From Methanosarcinales archaeon (GTDB taxonomy: Archaea > Halobacteriota > Methanosarcinia > Methanosarcinales > Methanocomedenaceae), in assembly GCA_030610815.1 (NCBI GenBank), contig JAUWRA010000002.1:1-41884 (forward strand): a stretch of 41,884 nt of DNA. The letters are read 5' to 3'. Positions 24,122-31,511 of the stretch are shown here, piece by piece. The position numbers and the translations under genes were made by a program. Below the pieces are notes generated by a model, which was not told where the DNA came from, did no database searches, and saw nothing but the letters and a program-made list of their open reading frames with translations. The first letter of the stretch is position 1, and each line of letters starts with the position of its first letter.

Positions 24122-25385
24122 ATTTTTTAATTTCACCTATCAGGTAAGTGATAGTAGAGCCTGTTATTTTCACATCGTACCAGTTACCTAACGGTAAATC
24201 CTCTTTAACTACGATGTTATTGTAATAGATATCCCGTCCTATAGTAGAATTATCCTTACCCACCTCTGTTGTCAAAACATGTGTAGTATCCCCTATCCTC
24301 TTTCTGAACAGTTCCCTGTTAACAGTATGATGTACTTTTGTCAGTCTACGTGAACGTTCTTTTTTATTCCATGATGGCAGGTCACGCAAATGGGAGGAAT
24401 GTGTGTTCGGTCGTGGTGAATATCTGGTAATATTGACCTTCTGAGGACGAATTTCCTTTAGCAGTTCCAGTGTATCAATAAAGTCCTGCTCGGTCTCTGT
24501 AGGATACCCTACAATAAAATCTGTTGAGATTACCATGCCAGGAAAATTGTTCCTGAACGTATCTATGATATATTTGAACTCTTCTGATGTATGCTTGCGG
24601 TTCATGTGTTGCAGGACCTTATCTGATCCGGACTGGATGGGAATGTGAAGGAACTTGAAAATATGCGGGCTTTGAAAGGATTCAATTACATCGTCGATAA
24701 TATCAATAACCGTGAACGGATTCATCATGCCAACCCTTATCATATAATCCCCTTCAACAGCGGTTACGTCACGTAGCAGTTCAGGCAGTCTTACACCCAT
24801 ATCCATGCCGTAAGCCGATGTGTCCTGCGAAGTAATCTGGATCTCTCTGGCACCACGCTGTACAAGTGACCTTATTTCATCAACAATATCTGGAACAGGG
24901 CGGCTTACCAGTTTGCCCCTGGCCTGCTTTACGATACAGTAGGAGCACTGTCCTGCACATCCCTGCGAGATGCTAACAATACCTGTTACACCATCCAGTA
25001 TTGGAACATCATAGGGGGCAGGGGCAGTAATGCCATTACTACCAACAATATTACTATCTATAAAATTACTACCTACAATATCAGTGATATCATCCAGTGA
25101 AGCAGGTGTTACTGACGGGCTGTCAATACCAGCCAGGGTATCGGGCTGGGCTGCAGGTAAACACCCTGCTACCACAATGTCCTTATCCAGATCAGATAGT
25201 AAATTGATATACTTCAGGACCTTTTGCTGGGTGGTCTCTGTAACAGTGCATGTGTTAACTACTATCAGGTCGGACAAATCCGGATTGTCGATAAAAACAT
25301 GACCTTGCGAGGCAAGCAATTGCATGATCCTGTGACTATCGGCTTTGTTAGCCGTACAGCCAAAGGTCTTTATATGTATTTTCAT
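24120..25385 (-). CDS. tRNA threonylcarbamoyladenosine methylthiotransferase (CDKAL1/e-MtaB type)
   Basis: This 421-residue radical-SAM methylthiotransferase makes ms2t6A at tRNA position 37 from t6A. The N-terminal UPF0004 domain binds a [4Fe-4S] through C10, C46 and C75. The radical-SAM motif C-A-G-Q-C-S-Y-C gives C143, C147 and C150, and a TRAM RNA-binding domain ends the protein (about 360-421). The linker between UPF0004 and SAM domains (about 100-122) has a short internal duplication of (D/N)-I-V-G-S-N, matched by repeats in the DNA. It starts with ATG 14 bases after the next upstream gene, so it may be co-transcribed with purP. Confidence 0.92.
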   Translation of the reverse strand: MKIHIKTFGCTANKADSHRIMQLLASQGHVFIDNPDLSDLIVVNTCTVTETTQQKVLKYINLLSDLDKDIVVAGCLPAAQPDTLAGIDSPSVTPASLDDITDIVGSNFIDSNIVGSNGITAPAPYDVPILDGVTGIVSISQGCAGQCSYCIVKQARGKLVSRPVPDIVDEIRSLVQRGAREIQITSQDTSAYGMDMGVRLPELLRDVTAVEGDYMIRVGMMNPFTVIDIIDDVIESFQSPHIFKFLHIPIQSGSDKVLQHMNRKHTSEEFKYIIDTFRNNFPGMVISTDFIVGYPTETEQDFIDTLELLKEIRPQKVNITRYSPRPNTHSSHLRDLPSWNKKERSRRLTKVHHTVNRELFRKRIGDTTHVLTTEVGKDNSTIGRDIYYNNIVVKEDLPLGNWYDVKITGSTITYLIGEIKK

Positions 25386-25399
25386 CCCTGGAAAAGGAT

Positions 25400-26557
25400 T
25401 TAGGTTACAATCATATCAAGTTTACCCATCTCAATGGCATTGCGGATCTCCATTGCCAACCGTCTGCCCGTGCTCATGGGGATGCGCCAGGTGGTATTAC
25501 CGTATGGGTGCCCCACTGACATGTGGACATTTGTTCCGCCGCCCACCCTGGGAGCCACGTCATAGATGTAGAAGTTAAGGTCCTTATCCACGCAGGTCTG
25601 GAGACAAAAGGGACCGATTATGCCTGGATCGTAGTATTTCTGGGTGGCTGATACGTACTTCTCTGCCAGTTCAAAAGCTTCTTCGAGTAGCGATTCCCTT
25701 AGTGTGGCTGAGTTGTGGCCGCAGACCGTGTACTCGGGTGTTACCTGCCCGGGATCAAGCGTCATCTGCTGGGGTGCGGGCAGCCTGACATGTCCGTCGA
25801 GACTTGTCTCGAACCGCCAGTCGATACCCAGTAGCTCGACCGGGCTTAGGTCTTCCTCGATGGGTGAATAAAAGAAATCAAGATTAAAGACCGGGCCGAT
25901 GATATAGCGTTCGATGCGGGCGTTGTCAAGAGCGGACTGGGTTATGACGTTCTGTGCCAGCAGTGATTCTGATTTTTCCAAGTATTCATCATAGGTTGCG
26001 GCACTAAAGAAACCCCGTTCAAGTTTCTTGACAGCATGGGGTAGTTTTACCATGACCAGTTCGTCTATTTCCTGTGGGTCTTCCAGCTTTTCAGGATAGG
26101 GCAGACCGGCTTTGTCCAGCAGCCAATAATAGTCCTGTTCTTCGCCTCGCTCTTCGCTTCGCAGCAAGTTCCGGCTGCCCACAAGCGGTACCCTGAAATC
26201 ATCTTCGATGGCGTCTATTCCGCAGTAGGATGTAAAGGAGCGGTTAGGTATGAAAAGTATGTTATTGTCGATGAGTGATTGCTGTTCTGCAGGCAGGAGA
26301 AGTTCATCAAAACTGTCATATACAACCCAGTCGTCCACCACGCCGCGTATGACGCAGCCGTTCTCGTCACACTTGGTCCTGAAGTAATTGGTATAGGTCT
26401 GTTCACGGCCGCTGCGGCATATGGCATAGGTCTGGAAACCTTCTTCCACTGCTCCGTCAAATACATCCAGGGCTGAATGGGATGCTACGGCACCGATCTT
26501 GTAATCGGTTGGGTCGTATTCCTGGAGTACTTCGATAATCTCGTTTCTGTCGATCAT
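25400..26557 (-). CDS. purP: FAICAR synthetase PurP (formate-dependent purine synthesis)
   Basis: This is 385 residues from the ATG at 26557, which has GAGGG nine bases ahead; a TTG six codons earlier overlaps that site. PurP is the archaeal ATP-grasp-like ligase that joins formate to AICAR using ATP, replacing the folate-dependent step of purine synthesis. The N-terminal S-H-S-A-L-D-V-F-D-G-A with E-G-F-Q-T and the C-terminal A-P-R-V-G-G-G-T-N-V-H-M segment are characteristic. It lies just upstream of the methylthiotransferase gene. Confidence 0.9.
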   Translation of the reverse strand: MIDRNEIIEVLQEYDPTDYKIGAVASHSALDVFDGAVEEGFQTYAICRSGREQTYTNYFRTKCDENGCVIRGVVDDWVVYDSFDELLLPAEQQSLIDNNILFIPNRSFTSYCGIDAIEDDFRVPLVGSRNLLRSEERGEEQDYYWLLDKAGLPYPEKLEDPQEIDELVMVKLPHAVKKLERGFFSAATYDEYLEKSESLLAQNVITQSALDNARIERYIIGPVFNLDFFYSPIEEDLSPVELLGIDWRFETSLDGHVRLPAPQQMTLDPGQVTPEYTVCGHNSATLRESLLEEAFELAEKYVSATQKYYDPGIIGPFCLQTCVDKDLNFYIYDVAPRVGGGTNVHMSVGHPYGNTTWRIPMSTGRRLAMEIRNAIEMGKLDMIVT

Positions 26558-26723
26558 GTTAGTTTGCCCTCGCAAAGAATGAATGTTGAATAATATGGCT
26601 ATAAAAGGGTAGGAGATTATAAAAAGGTGATGTTTTCGTTATGTCCTACGGCGGGAGCATAAGGATTAATAGGCAGTAAGGCTTAGTGGTTAGCACCGAA
26701 ATAAGTTAATAATTGACAGATAT

Positions 26724-26795
26724 TCGGCCGCGGTATAGACGGCCCGAGTCACGCCACTGGAGGGCGTGTCCCACTCGCCTCCGGCTCGATGGGAC
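26724..26795. ncRNA. Candidate structured RNA: three tandem GC-rich hairpins
   Basis: In an AT-rich spacer, 72 bases form three abutting stems: TCGGCCG with CGGCCCGA (26724-26747, one bulge); CACGCC with GGCGTG around ACTGGAG (26750-26768); and GTCCCA-c-TCG with CGA-TGGGAC (26768-26795, one bulge). It lies 27 bases before tRNA-Gly, so it could be in the tRNA leader or be a separate RNA on either strand. No C/D box, H/ACA end or tRNA cloverleaf is convincing. Confidence 0.45.
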
Positions 26796-26821
26796 CTGAA
26801 TGTGAAAGAATATAGCAATAT

Positions 26822-26892
26822 GCGGCCGTGGTCTAGCGGTATGACAGTGGCTTCCCAAGCCTCTAATCCGGGTTCGATTCCCGGCGGCCGCA
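26822..26892 (+). tRNA. tRNA-Gly (anticodon CCC)
   Basis: The cloverleaf has acceptor stem GCGGCCG paired with CGGCCGC, anticodon loop TTCCCAA, T-arm CCGGG-TTCGATT-CCCGG and discriminator A at 26892. The anticodon is CCC, reading GGG. The anticodon stem has one T-T mismatch (second pair). CCA is not encoded and no intron is seen. Confidence 0.95.
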
Positions 26893-26956
26893 TTACAATA
26901 TTTTCTTTCCAGGACCTATTTTTCCGCATTTTTTCTAATGCAATTAACCCTTCTTC

Positions 26957-27334
26957 TTAAGATATCATCCCTGCACGAAATAGGTAATAAAGTAGATGAG
27001 TACTGAAAAGTGTGGAAGTATTAGTTAGTTTAAGTTCTGGCATTGCATGGATATCATCGGAAACAATGAAATCACATTTTTTCTGAAGCGCAACTTCGAT
27101 GAGTTCTTCTTCCCCTGTTAATCTTTGTGATACTTCCATGATTGTTATTGTATGTAACAACTTCATTATTTCTCGTGCGGCTGCAGCGTCATTATCTGTA
27201 AATTTCCAAATCTCTTCAAGTTCAGAATGAATTTTTTTTGTTATTACGATATCTACCGTTTCGTCAATTGTACTGAGGTAACCGCTATACTGGAGTGCTA
27301 TCAATGAACGTGTATCGATGGCAAATATCATCAT
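26957..27334 (-). CDS. PIN-domain protein, probable VapC-like toxin
   Basis: This is a 125-residue protein (or 124 from the second ATG). An early acidic residue in I-F-A-I-D-T-R-S-L-I-A (D7), E/D residues in the middle and late D-F-I-V-S-D-D-I-H-A fit the metal-binding set of PIN ribonucleases. It overlaps the upstream RHH gene by four bases, the usual antitoxin-toxin order. VapC enzymes cut tRNA or rRNA when their partner is degraded. The family identity is weaker than the layout, since PIN sequences diverge strongly. Confidence 0.65.
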   Translation of the reverse strand: MMIFAIDTRSLIALQYSGYLSTIDETVDIVITKKIHSELEEIWKFTDNDAAAAREIMKLLHTITIMEVSQRLTGEEELIEVALQKKCDFIVSDDIHAMPELKLTNTSTLFSTHLLYYLFRAGMIS

Positions 27335-27621
27335 TCACCAGACAGTCTGTCGATTTCCTTTTTCCCTTTTTGTGTCTTCTCACTGATCGTCCTGACATCT
27401 TCAGCCTCACGACCTACAGCGGTCTGTAATTCTTCGAATGATATATGGCCCATTGTATATTCCATAGCCAATGCTTCGCGATATTTCAATAGATCTTCTT
27501 TAACAGCTTCTGCTAATTTCATACTTAGCCAATCTGACCTTGGAACATGGAGTATGTGTGCCAGTGTATCGATTTCCTGTAAAGGATGTTCATTCAGCCT
27601 GATATTTATTTGAGTAATCAT
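27331..27621 (-). CDS. Ribbon-helix-helix antitoxin-like protein
   Basis: This 96-residue protein begins M-I-T-Q-I-N-I-R-L-N-E, a typical RHH DNA-binding strand, followed by helix-turn-helix-like H-V-P-R-S-D-W-L-S-M-K-L-A-E-A. A charged, helical C-terminus (about 50-96) would wrap the toxin. It precedes the PIN gene with an ATGA overlap. Such pairs bind their own promoter; AT-rich sequence with TATCAATTGATATCATA-like symmetry lies just upstream (27626-27642). Confidence 0.65.
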   Translation of the reverse strand: MITQINIRLNEHPLQEIDTLAHILHVPRSDWLSMKLAEAVKEDLLKYREALAMEYTMGHISFEELQTAVGREAEDVRTISEKTQKGKKEIDRLSGE

Positions 27622-27986
27622 AATGTATCAATTGATATCATATTGATAGTAAATGCTATATATTTTTTATCTTTAGAGATTATTAAAATAATTTTAAAAG
27701 CAATAGCAGCCCCTCCTCTCCCTGCTTTCATAACCCGCCCTGACATTAGTTGGCAGCAACCGCACGCAGGCACTCGTGCAGGAGGGGGTAGAACAAGTGC
27801 AAAAAGGAAGCAGGCCGGTTAAGTGCACAGAGCGGGAGGCAGGAAATTGGGAGAACGGTTTGGAACTGGAATTATTTTAATACCAACCACAGGGTCGACA
27901 GAGGAACACAGAGAAAAGCAAAAATGCTCTGTGTGCTCTGGCCCTCTGTGGTTGAATATCCCTTACTCTATCCTCACCAGCACGAT
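27622..27986. other. Gene-free spacer with repeats
   Basis: This 365-base spacer has an AT-rich start (promoter side of the RHH gene) and then GC-rich sequence. CCCCTCCT near 27712 is inverted as AGGAGGGG near 27780. A 19-base stretch at 27797-27815 recurs with one mismatch at 36051-36069, and the quasi-repeat hairpin 27884-27954 follows. No convincing gene is visible. Confidence 0.6.
27884..27954. repeat. Quasi-repeat hairpin (CACAGAG units)
   Basis: The left arm reads CAACCACAGGG, CAGAG, ACACAGAG. The right arm is its near-perfect reverse complement ending CTCTGTGGTTG, around a loop of about 14 bases. Both arms are built from 8-10-nt units around ACAGAG(G/A). Confidence 0.75.
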
Positions 27987-28649
27987 TTATCCCATTAACG
28001 AACTTGATAAAAATGTCATTACAATCCCGAATATCAAGAACAACAGCGGTAAAGCTACAGCGATCAAAGCCTTGCTGCTACTTAAACCATGTATGTGCCT
28101 GACACCCATAAATACCAGGCCGATGCTCCAGAATTTAAATATTGTACCAGAAGCTATGGAAGCCTGGTAGAATGGGTTGGACATAAAGTCAGCCATGGAA
28201 TTGTTAGAAGCCCCGGTGGATGAAATAGAAATATTAATCGGGTCAACAAAGTTCATTAATATAATTCCTACAACCGTACTGATTATAATGGGAATATTGG
28301 CATAACCATACACCACCAGCATCTGGATGAACTTGCCTTCCCCACCCAGGGCTACCGATATCAAATGAACGATACCTGCAGCAATGATCCACATAACAAA
28401 TACGCCTATCAATCCCATAATAATAGGTGCCACCGTGGTTATCAATTTCAATGTTTCCAGACCACTGACATCCATATCCCCATAATCATAGATGATCTTG
28501 CTTTGCATCAGGTATGCAGAAATTGCAGAAATAACTGAAGTTATTCCAACAATGAGGACTGCATCCTCTATGTAAGGATTTTCAGATATGTCTTCTATTG
28601 TTTCTTTGGGACGTGTGATCATCCCGGTAATTCTTTCCATCAGGTTCAT
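27987..28649 (-). CDS. Yip1-domain-like membrane protein
   Basis: This is 220 residues from the ATG at 28649, with GGAGGG seven bases ahead; the in-frame ATG at 28670 lies upstream of that site. A short cytoplasmic N-terminus (M-N-L-M-E-R-I-T-G-M-I-T-R-P-K-E-T) precedes about five membrane helices (35-55, 78-105, 112-140, 165-190, 195-217). The layout fits the Yip1 family as found in archaea, of unknown function. It is the last gene of the transporter block, 45 bases after the FtsX-type permease. Confidence 0.65.
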   Translation of the reverse strand: MNLMERITGMITRPKETIEDISENPYIEDAVLIVGITSVISAISAYLMQSKIIYDYGDMDVSGLETLKLITTVAPIIMGLIGVFVMWIIAAGIVHLISVALGGEGKFIQMLVVYGYANIPIIISTVVGIILMNFVDPINISISSTGASNNSMADFMSNPFYQASIASGTIFKFWSIGLVFMGVRHIHGLSSSKALIAVALPLLFLIFGIVMTFLSSSLMG

Positions 28650-28694
28650 TCTTTTCCCTCCTAAATTCATTATCTATAACAATAACAATAACTA

Positions 28695-29909
28695 TTATTC
28701 AGCTCGCAATGCTTCCACAGGGTCCAGCCGTGCCGCCCTTGAGGCAGGGTACACACCTGCTACTACGGATGTGACCAACCCGAAGGTCAGACCTATTAAC
28801 ATCGATGTAAGGGTCACAGTGCTGGGGAAGTTACCCAGTACCGATATCAGGTATGCCAGCCCCCCTCCGAGGGAAACCCCGATCAGGCCGCTGACCAGCC
28901 CCAATATGCCGGATTCGATCAGGAACAATGTCCGGATATCACCTTTATTGGCACCCACTGCTTTCATGACACCTATCTCCTTTATCCGTTCAGTAACAGT
29001 AAGCATCATCACATTTATAATGCCTATGCCACCCACTGCAAGGGCCACAGCACCTATGCCGCCCAGTCCGTATTTTATCTGGATGAGCAGTTCTGTTAGA
29101 CTTTCCAGAATCCCGCTCTGGTCAAAGATAGTATATTTTTCATTCCTGTGGGTCCTCTGGAGACTTTTGTCCATCCGTTCAATAGTTTCAGCAATCATAT
29201 CCTGGTCTTCCACCCAGACATTGATCGACGAAAATGAATACTCTTGAATATCAAGTAAATTCTTCATGCTCGGATGGGTAATATATATCTGGGAATTGCT
29301 ACTGCCTCCAAGTAAAGACATCTGTTCCACATCCTCAAGGACACCCACCACCTTATAATCAATACTGATATTGGTCAGGCTGTTCGTAAGTACAATATGT
29401 GACCCGGGGTTGATCTTCATATCAAACATCTTATTGGCAATATCATATCCCAGCACCACACTGCTGCGGTCCGAATCACTCAGGAACCTGCCAGCCTCGA
29501 TAGTATCTGCTATCTTTGATTCTTTCGATGGTGTTATGGCAACAACGCCTACGTTGCGTTCATCACTACTAAACTTCATCAGAGCCCCGGTAGAACGGCG
29601 CGGTGAGACACCCTCAACACCAATGACACCTTCCAGTATAGAAACATCCCTGTCATCCAATACTGCATTCTTCATGGGTCTGCCAGAACCACTGCTATGT
29701 TGGTCAAAACCCCCTGGTATGACCTGCACCATGTTCAGGTCCATATCGCCAAAAACACCAGAAACCCCGGTTATCAATCCTTCACCCACAGAGAGCATGA
29801 CCACGATAGCTGCCACTCCTATGATAATGCCAAGACTTGACATTACGGTCTTGAACTTCTCACCACTAAAGCTCAGAAATACAAATTCCAGGGCATCGTA
29901 GAATTTCAT
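28695..29909 (-). CDS. ABC transporter permease, MacB/FtsX type
   Basis: This 404-residue protein has four helices: one near 20-45, then a periplasm-side MacB-PCD-like domain (about 50-270), then helices near 285-310, 325-355 and 370-395. I-I-G-V-A-A-I-V, the T-V-T-E-R-I-K-E-I-G-V-M-K-A-V-G-A segment that contacts the ATPase, and the C-terminal P-A-x-x-A-A-R-L-D-P-V-E-A-L-R motif are characteristic. With the ATPase at 30822 it forms a mechanotransmission-type exporter or lipoprotein-release-like machine. Its start overlaps the previous gene by four bases. Confidence 0.9.
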   Translation of the reverse strand: MKFYDALEFVFLSFSGEKFKTVMSSLGIIIGVAAIVVMLSVGEGLITGVSGVFGDMDLNMVQVIPGGFDQHSSGSGRPMKNAVLDDRDVSILEGVIGVEGVSPRRSTGALMKFSSDERNVGVVAITPSKESKIADTIEAGRFLSDSDRSSVVLGYDIANKMFDMKINPGSHIVLTNSLTNISIDYKVVGVLEDVEQMSLLGGSSNSQIYITHPSMKNLLDIQEYSFSSINVWVEDQDMIAETIERMDKSLQRTHRNEKYTIFDQSGILESLTELLIQIKYGLGGIGAVALAVGGIGIINVMMLTVTERIKEIGVMKAVGANKGDIRTLFLIESGILGLVSGLIGVSLGGGLAYLISVLGNFPSTVTLTSMLIGLTFGLVTSVVAGVYPASRAARLDPVEALRAE

Positions 29910-30790
29910 ATTTCTTCTCTGGAACTTCTTCGCTTTCGCATCACGACAAAGAATATTATTATTACCGCAAACAAGCCGCCCACTATACCGAATACCAGCA
30001 AGGGATTTGAATCCTCACCCACAACGATCAGGGGCTTTGAGTTGTTCACATTGATGGTCTGGATCTCAGATTCGTGCCAGTTGTTCCCGTTCTTGAATAT
30101 TGCCTTAACTCCCATCTGCTCAACACCGTCCTCAGGCTCGATATCGAACTGGATGGTGAACATCTCGTCCGAATCCATTGTTCCAATGAAATACTGGGCA
30201 GGCCGGAACTCCACATTATCTGTTGCTGGAACAATGGTCACTGCTTTTACCGTGTTTGGTCTTACATTTGCAATATCAAGAACAATAAAATCCGAGTTCC
30301 TGCCTACCTCAGAATTGATCAATTTGATCCCTGAGGAATCCACAGTCACCGGGATCTTCCATTTGACATCATACATATCCCCTCCTCCAATGAAAATAAA
30401 ATCCAGGAAACGGATACTATCCGGGGCATCCTCGCTTACCTTTATCGAATATGTAAAATCTATAGTGTCACCCGGTCCGAGCAGTCCCACATCATAATAG
30501 GAATTGCTTGTAACCTGGATATGACTATCTCCTGATAACGAAGCGTCTAGTACCTGGGCTGAAAGGTCGAATATCTCGGTCTTGTTATTCACAGGCACAG
30601 AATAGGAATAATCCTTTGCTGCATTATTCAGTGTGATCGTCACTGTACCCACATCCCCGGGCATAAGATATGCCGGATCCACTGAGTAATCCACCATTAC
30701 AGATGGCCTGACCGTAATGTCACTATCGGCAGCTGAGACCTGTATCATTATCAATATCAATAAACATCCGATTATTCTTGTTATTTTCAT
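29906..30790 (-). CDS. Exported Ig-like (CARDB/NEW3-type) protein with C-terminal membrane anchor
   Basis: This is 294 residues with a signal peptide at 1-21 (ending S-A-A-D). Two beta-sandwich repeats (about 25-135, with V-D-Y-S-V-D-P-A-Y-L-M-P-G-D-V-G-T-V-T-I, and 140-255) resemble domains in archaeal S-layer/COG1361 proteins. A membrane helix (about 263-285) ends in a basic tail. It lies between the ATPase and permease genes of the MacB-like system, so it is probably an accessory extracytoplasmic subunit, playing the part of an adaptor. It is connected to the ATPase gene through a tiny relay ORF. Confidence 0.8.
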   Translation of the reverse strand: MKITRIIGCLLILIMIQVSAADSDITVRPSVMVDYSVDPAYLMPGDVGTVTITLNNAAKDYSYSVPVNNKTEIFDLSAQVLDASLSGDSHIQVTSNSYYDVGLLGPGDTIDFTYSIKVSEDAPDSIRFLDFIFIGGGDMYDVKWKIPVTVDSSGIKLINSEVGRNSDFIVLDIANVRPNTVKAVTIVPATDNVEFRPAQYFIGTMDSDEMFTIQFDIEPEDGVEQMGVKAIFKNGNNWHESEIQTINVNNSKPLIVVGEDSNPLLVFGIVGGLFAVIIIFFVVMRKRRSSREEI

Positions 30791-30825
30791 ACTATTATCC
30801 TGTCCCTTATCCTTGTCATTTTCAT
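30787..30825 (-). CDS. 12-codon relay ORF created by a 35-bp tandem duplication
   Basis: On the minus strand ATG at 30825 overlaps the ATPase stop (ATGA), encodes MKMTRIRDRIIV and stops with TGA overlapping the ATG of the next gene (ATGA at 30790-30787). The ORF arises because about 35 bases, from AAGGATAAGGGAC through GTATGAAAAT, are repeated with three mismatches. It could keep translation coupled across the duplication; no peptide function is implied. Confidence 0.5.
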   Translation of the reverse strand: MKMTRIRDRIIV

Positions 30826-31490
30826 ACTATCATCCCGTCCCTTATCCTTATTATCCGGTGGCATGTATCTGCAATATCCTGCTCATGAGTGACCATTACA
30901 ATTGTTATACCCTGTGAATTAAGTTTTTTGAAAATATCCATGATCTCTTCACCTGTCCTGGAATCAAGATTACCTGTGGGTTCATCTGCCAGGATGATGT
31001 CGGGCCTGTTGACCATTGCCCTGGCTATGGCAACCCTCTGCCGCTGTCCTCCCGACAGTTCGGGAGGCTTGTGTTTCATACGGTCCTCCAGTTTTAGTTG
31101 TTCCAGGAGTTCTATAGCCCTGGCCTTTCGTTTTGCCTTTGGTATATCCTGGTAGATCATGGGCAGTTCCACGTTTTTCAGGGCATCGAACCTGGCTATG
31201 AGGTTAAAGGTCTGGAACACAAAACCTATCTTTTTGCCCCGTATTTTGGCAAGTTCCATGTCAGAAAGGGCTGAGGTATCTACACCGTCAATGAAGAACT
31301 TGCCATGGGTGGGCCTGTCAAGCAGACCGATGACGTTCATTAGTGTGGTCTTTCCACTGCCGGATGGACCCATGATGGCAACGAACTCACCGCGCTTAAT
31401 GGAGATGTTTATATCTTTAAGTACCGGGACTGCAAGTTTTCCAAGGTGATAGGTCTTATCGACATCTTGTGTGGATAGTACATCTTCCAT
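30822..31490 (-). CDS. ABC transporter ATPase, MacB/LolD type
   Basis: This is a 222-residue nucleotide-binding subunit: Walker A G-P-S-G-S-G-K-T-T (41-49), Q-loop near Q93, signature L-S-G-G-Q (145-149), Walker B I-L-A-D-E (166-170), D-loop N-L-D, and H-loop H202. It drives the FtsX-type permease encoded two genes on. The N-terminal Y-H-L-G and V-P-V-L-K-D-I-N are typical of the subfamily. Its last codons are duplicated just after the stop. Confidence 0.93.
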   Translation of the reverse strand: MEDVLSTQDVDKTYHLGKLAVPVLKDINISIKRGEFVAIMGPSGSGKTTLMNVIGLLDRPTHGKFFIDGVDTSALSDMELAKIRGKKIGFVFQTFNLIARFDALKNVELPMIYQDIPKAKRKARAIELLEQLKLEDRMKHKPPELSGGQRQRVAIARAMVNRPDIILADEPTGNLDSRTGEEIMDIFKKLNSQGITIVMVTHEQDIADTCHRIIRIRDGMIV

Positions 31491-31511
31491 TTTTTACCTC
31501 GATCATTACCT

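Noticed and set aside
26660-26700. GCTTAGTGGTTAGCACC, resembling the D-arm of a tRNA
   Set aside because: No acceptor stem, anticodon arm or TTCGA T-loop could be fitted around it.
26724-26795. H/ACA or C/D box guide RNA
   Set aside because: No RTGATGA/CTGA boxes and no ACA-type triplet at the proper distance after a stem; kept only as an unclassified structured RNA.
26690-26929. A 79-codon minus-strand reading frame across tRNA-Gly
   Set aside because: It contains P-G-I-E-P-G-L-E-A-W-E-A-T, the well-known false translation of a tRNA gene read backwards; the tRNA explains the sequence.
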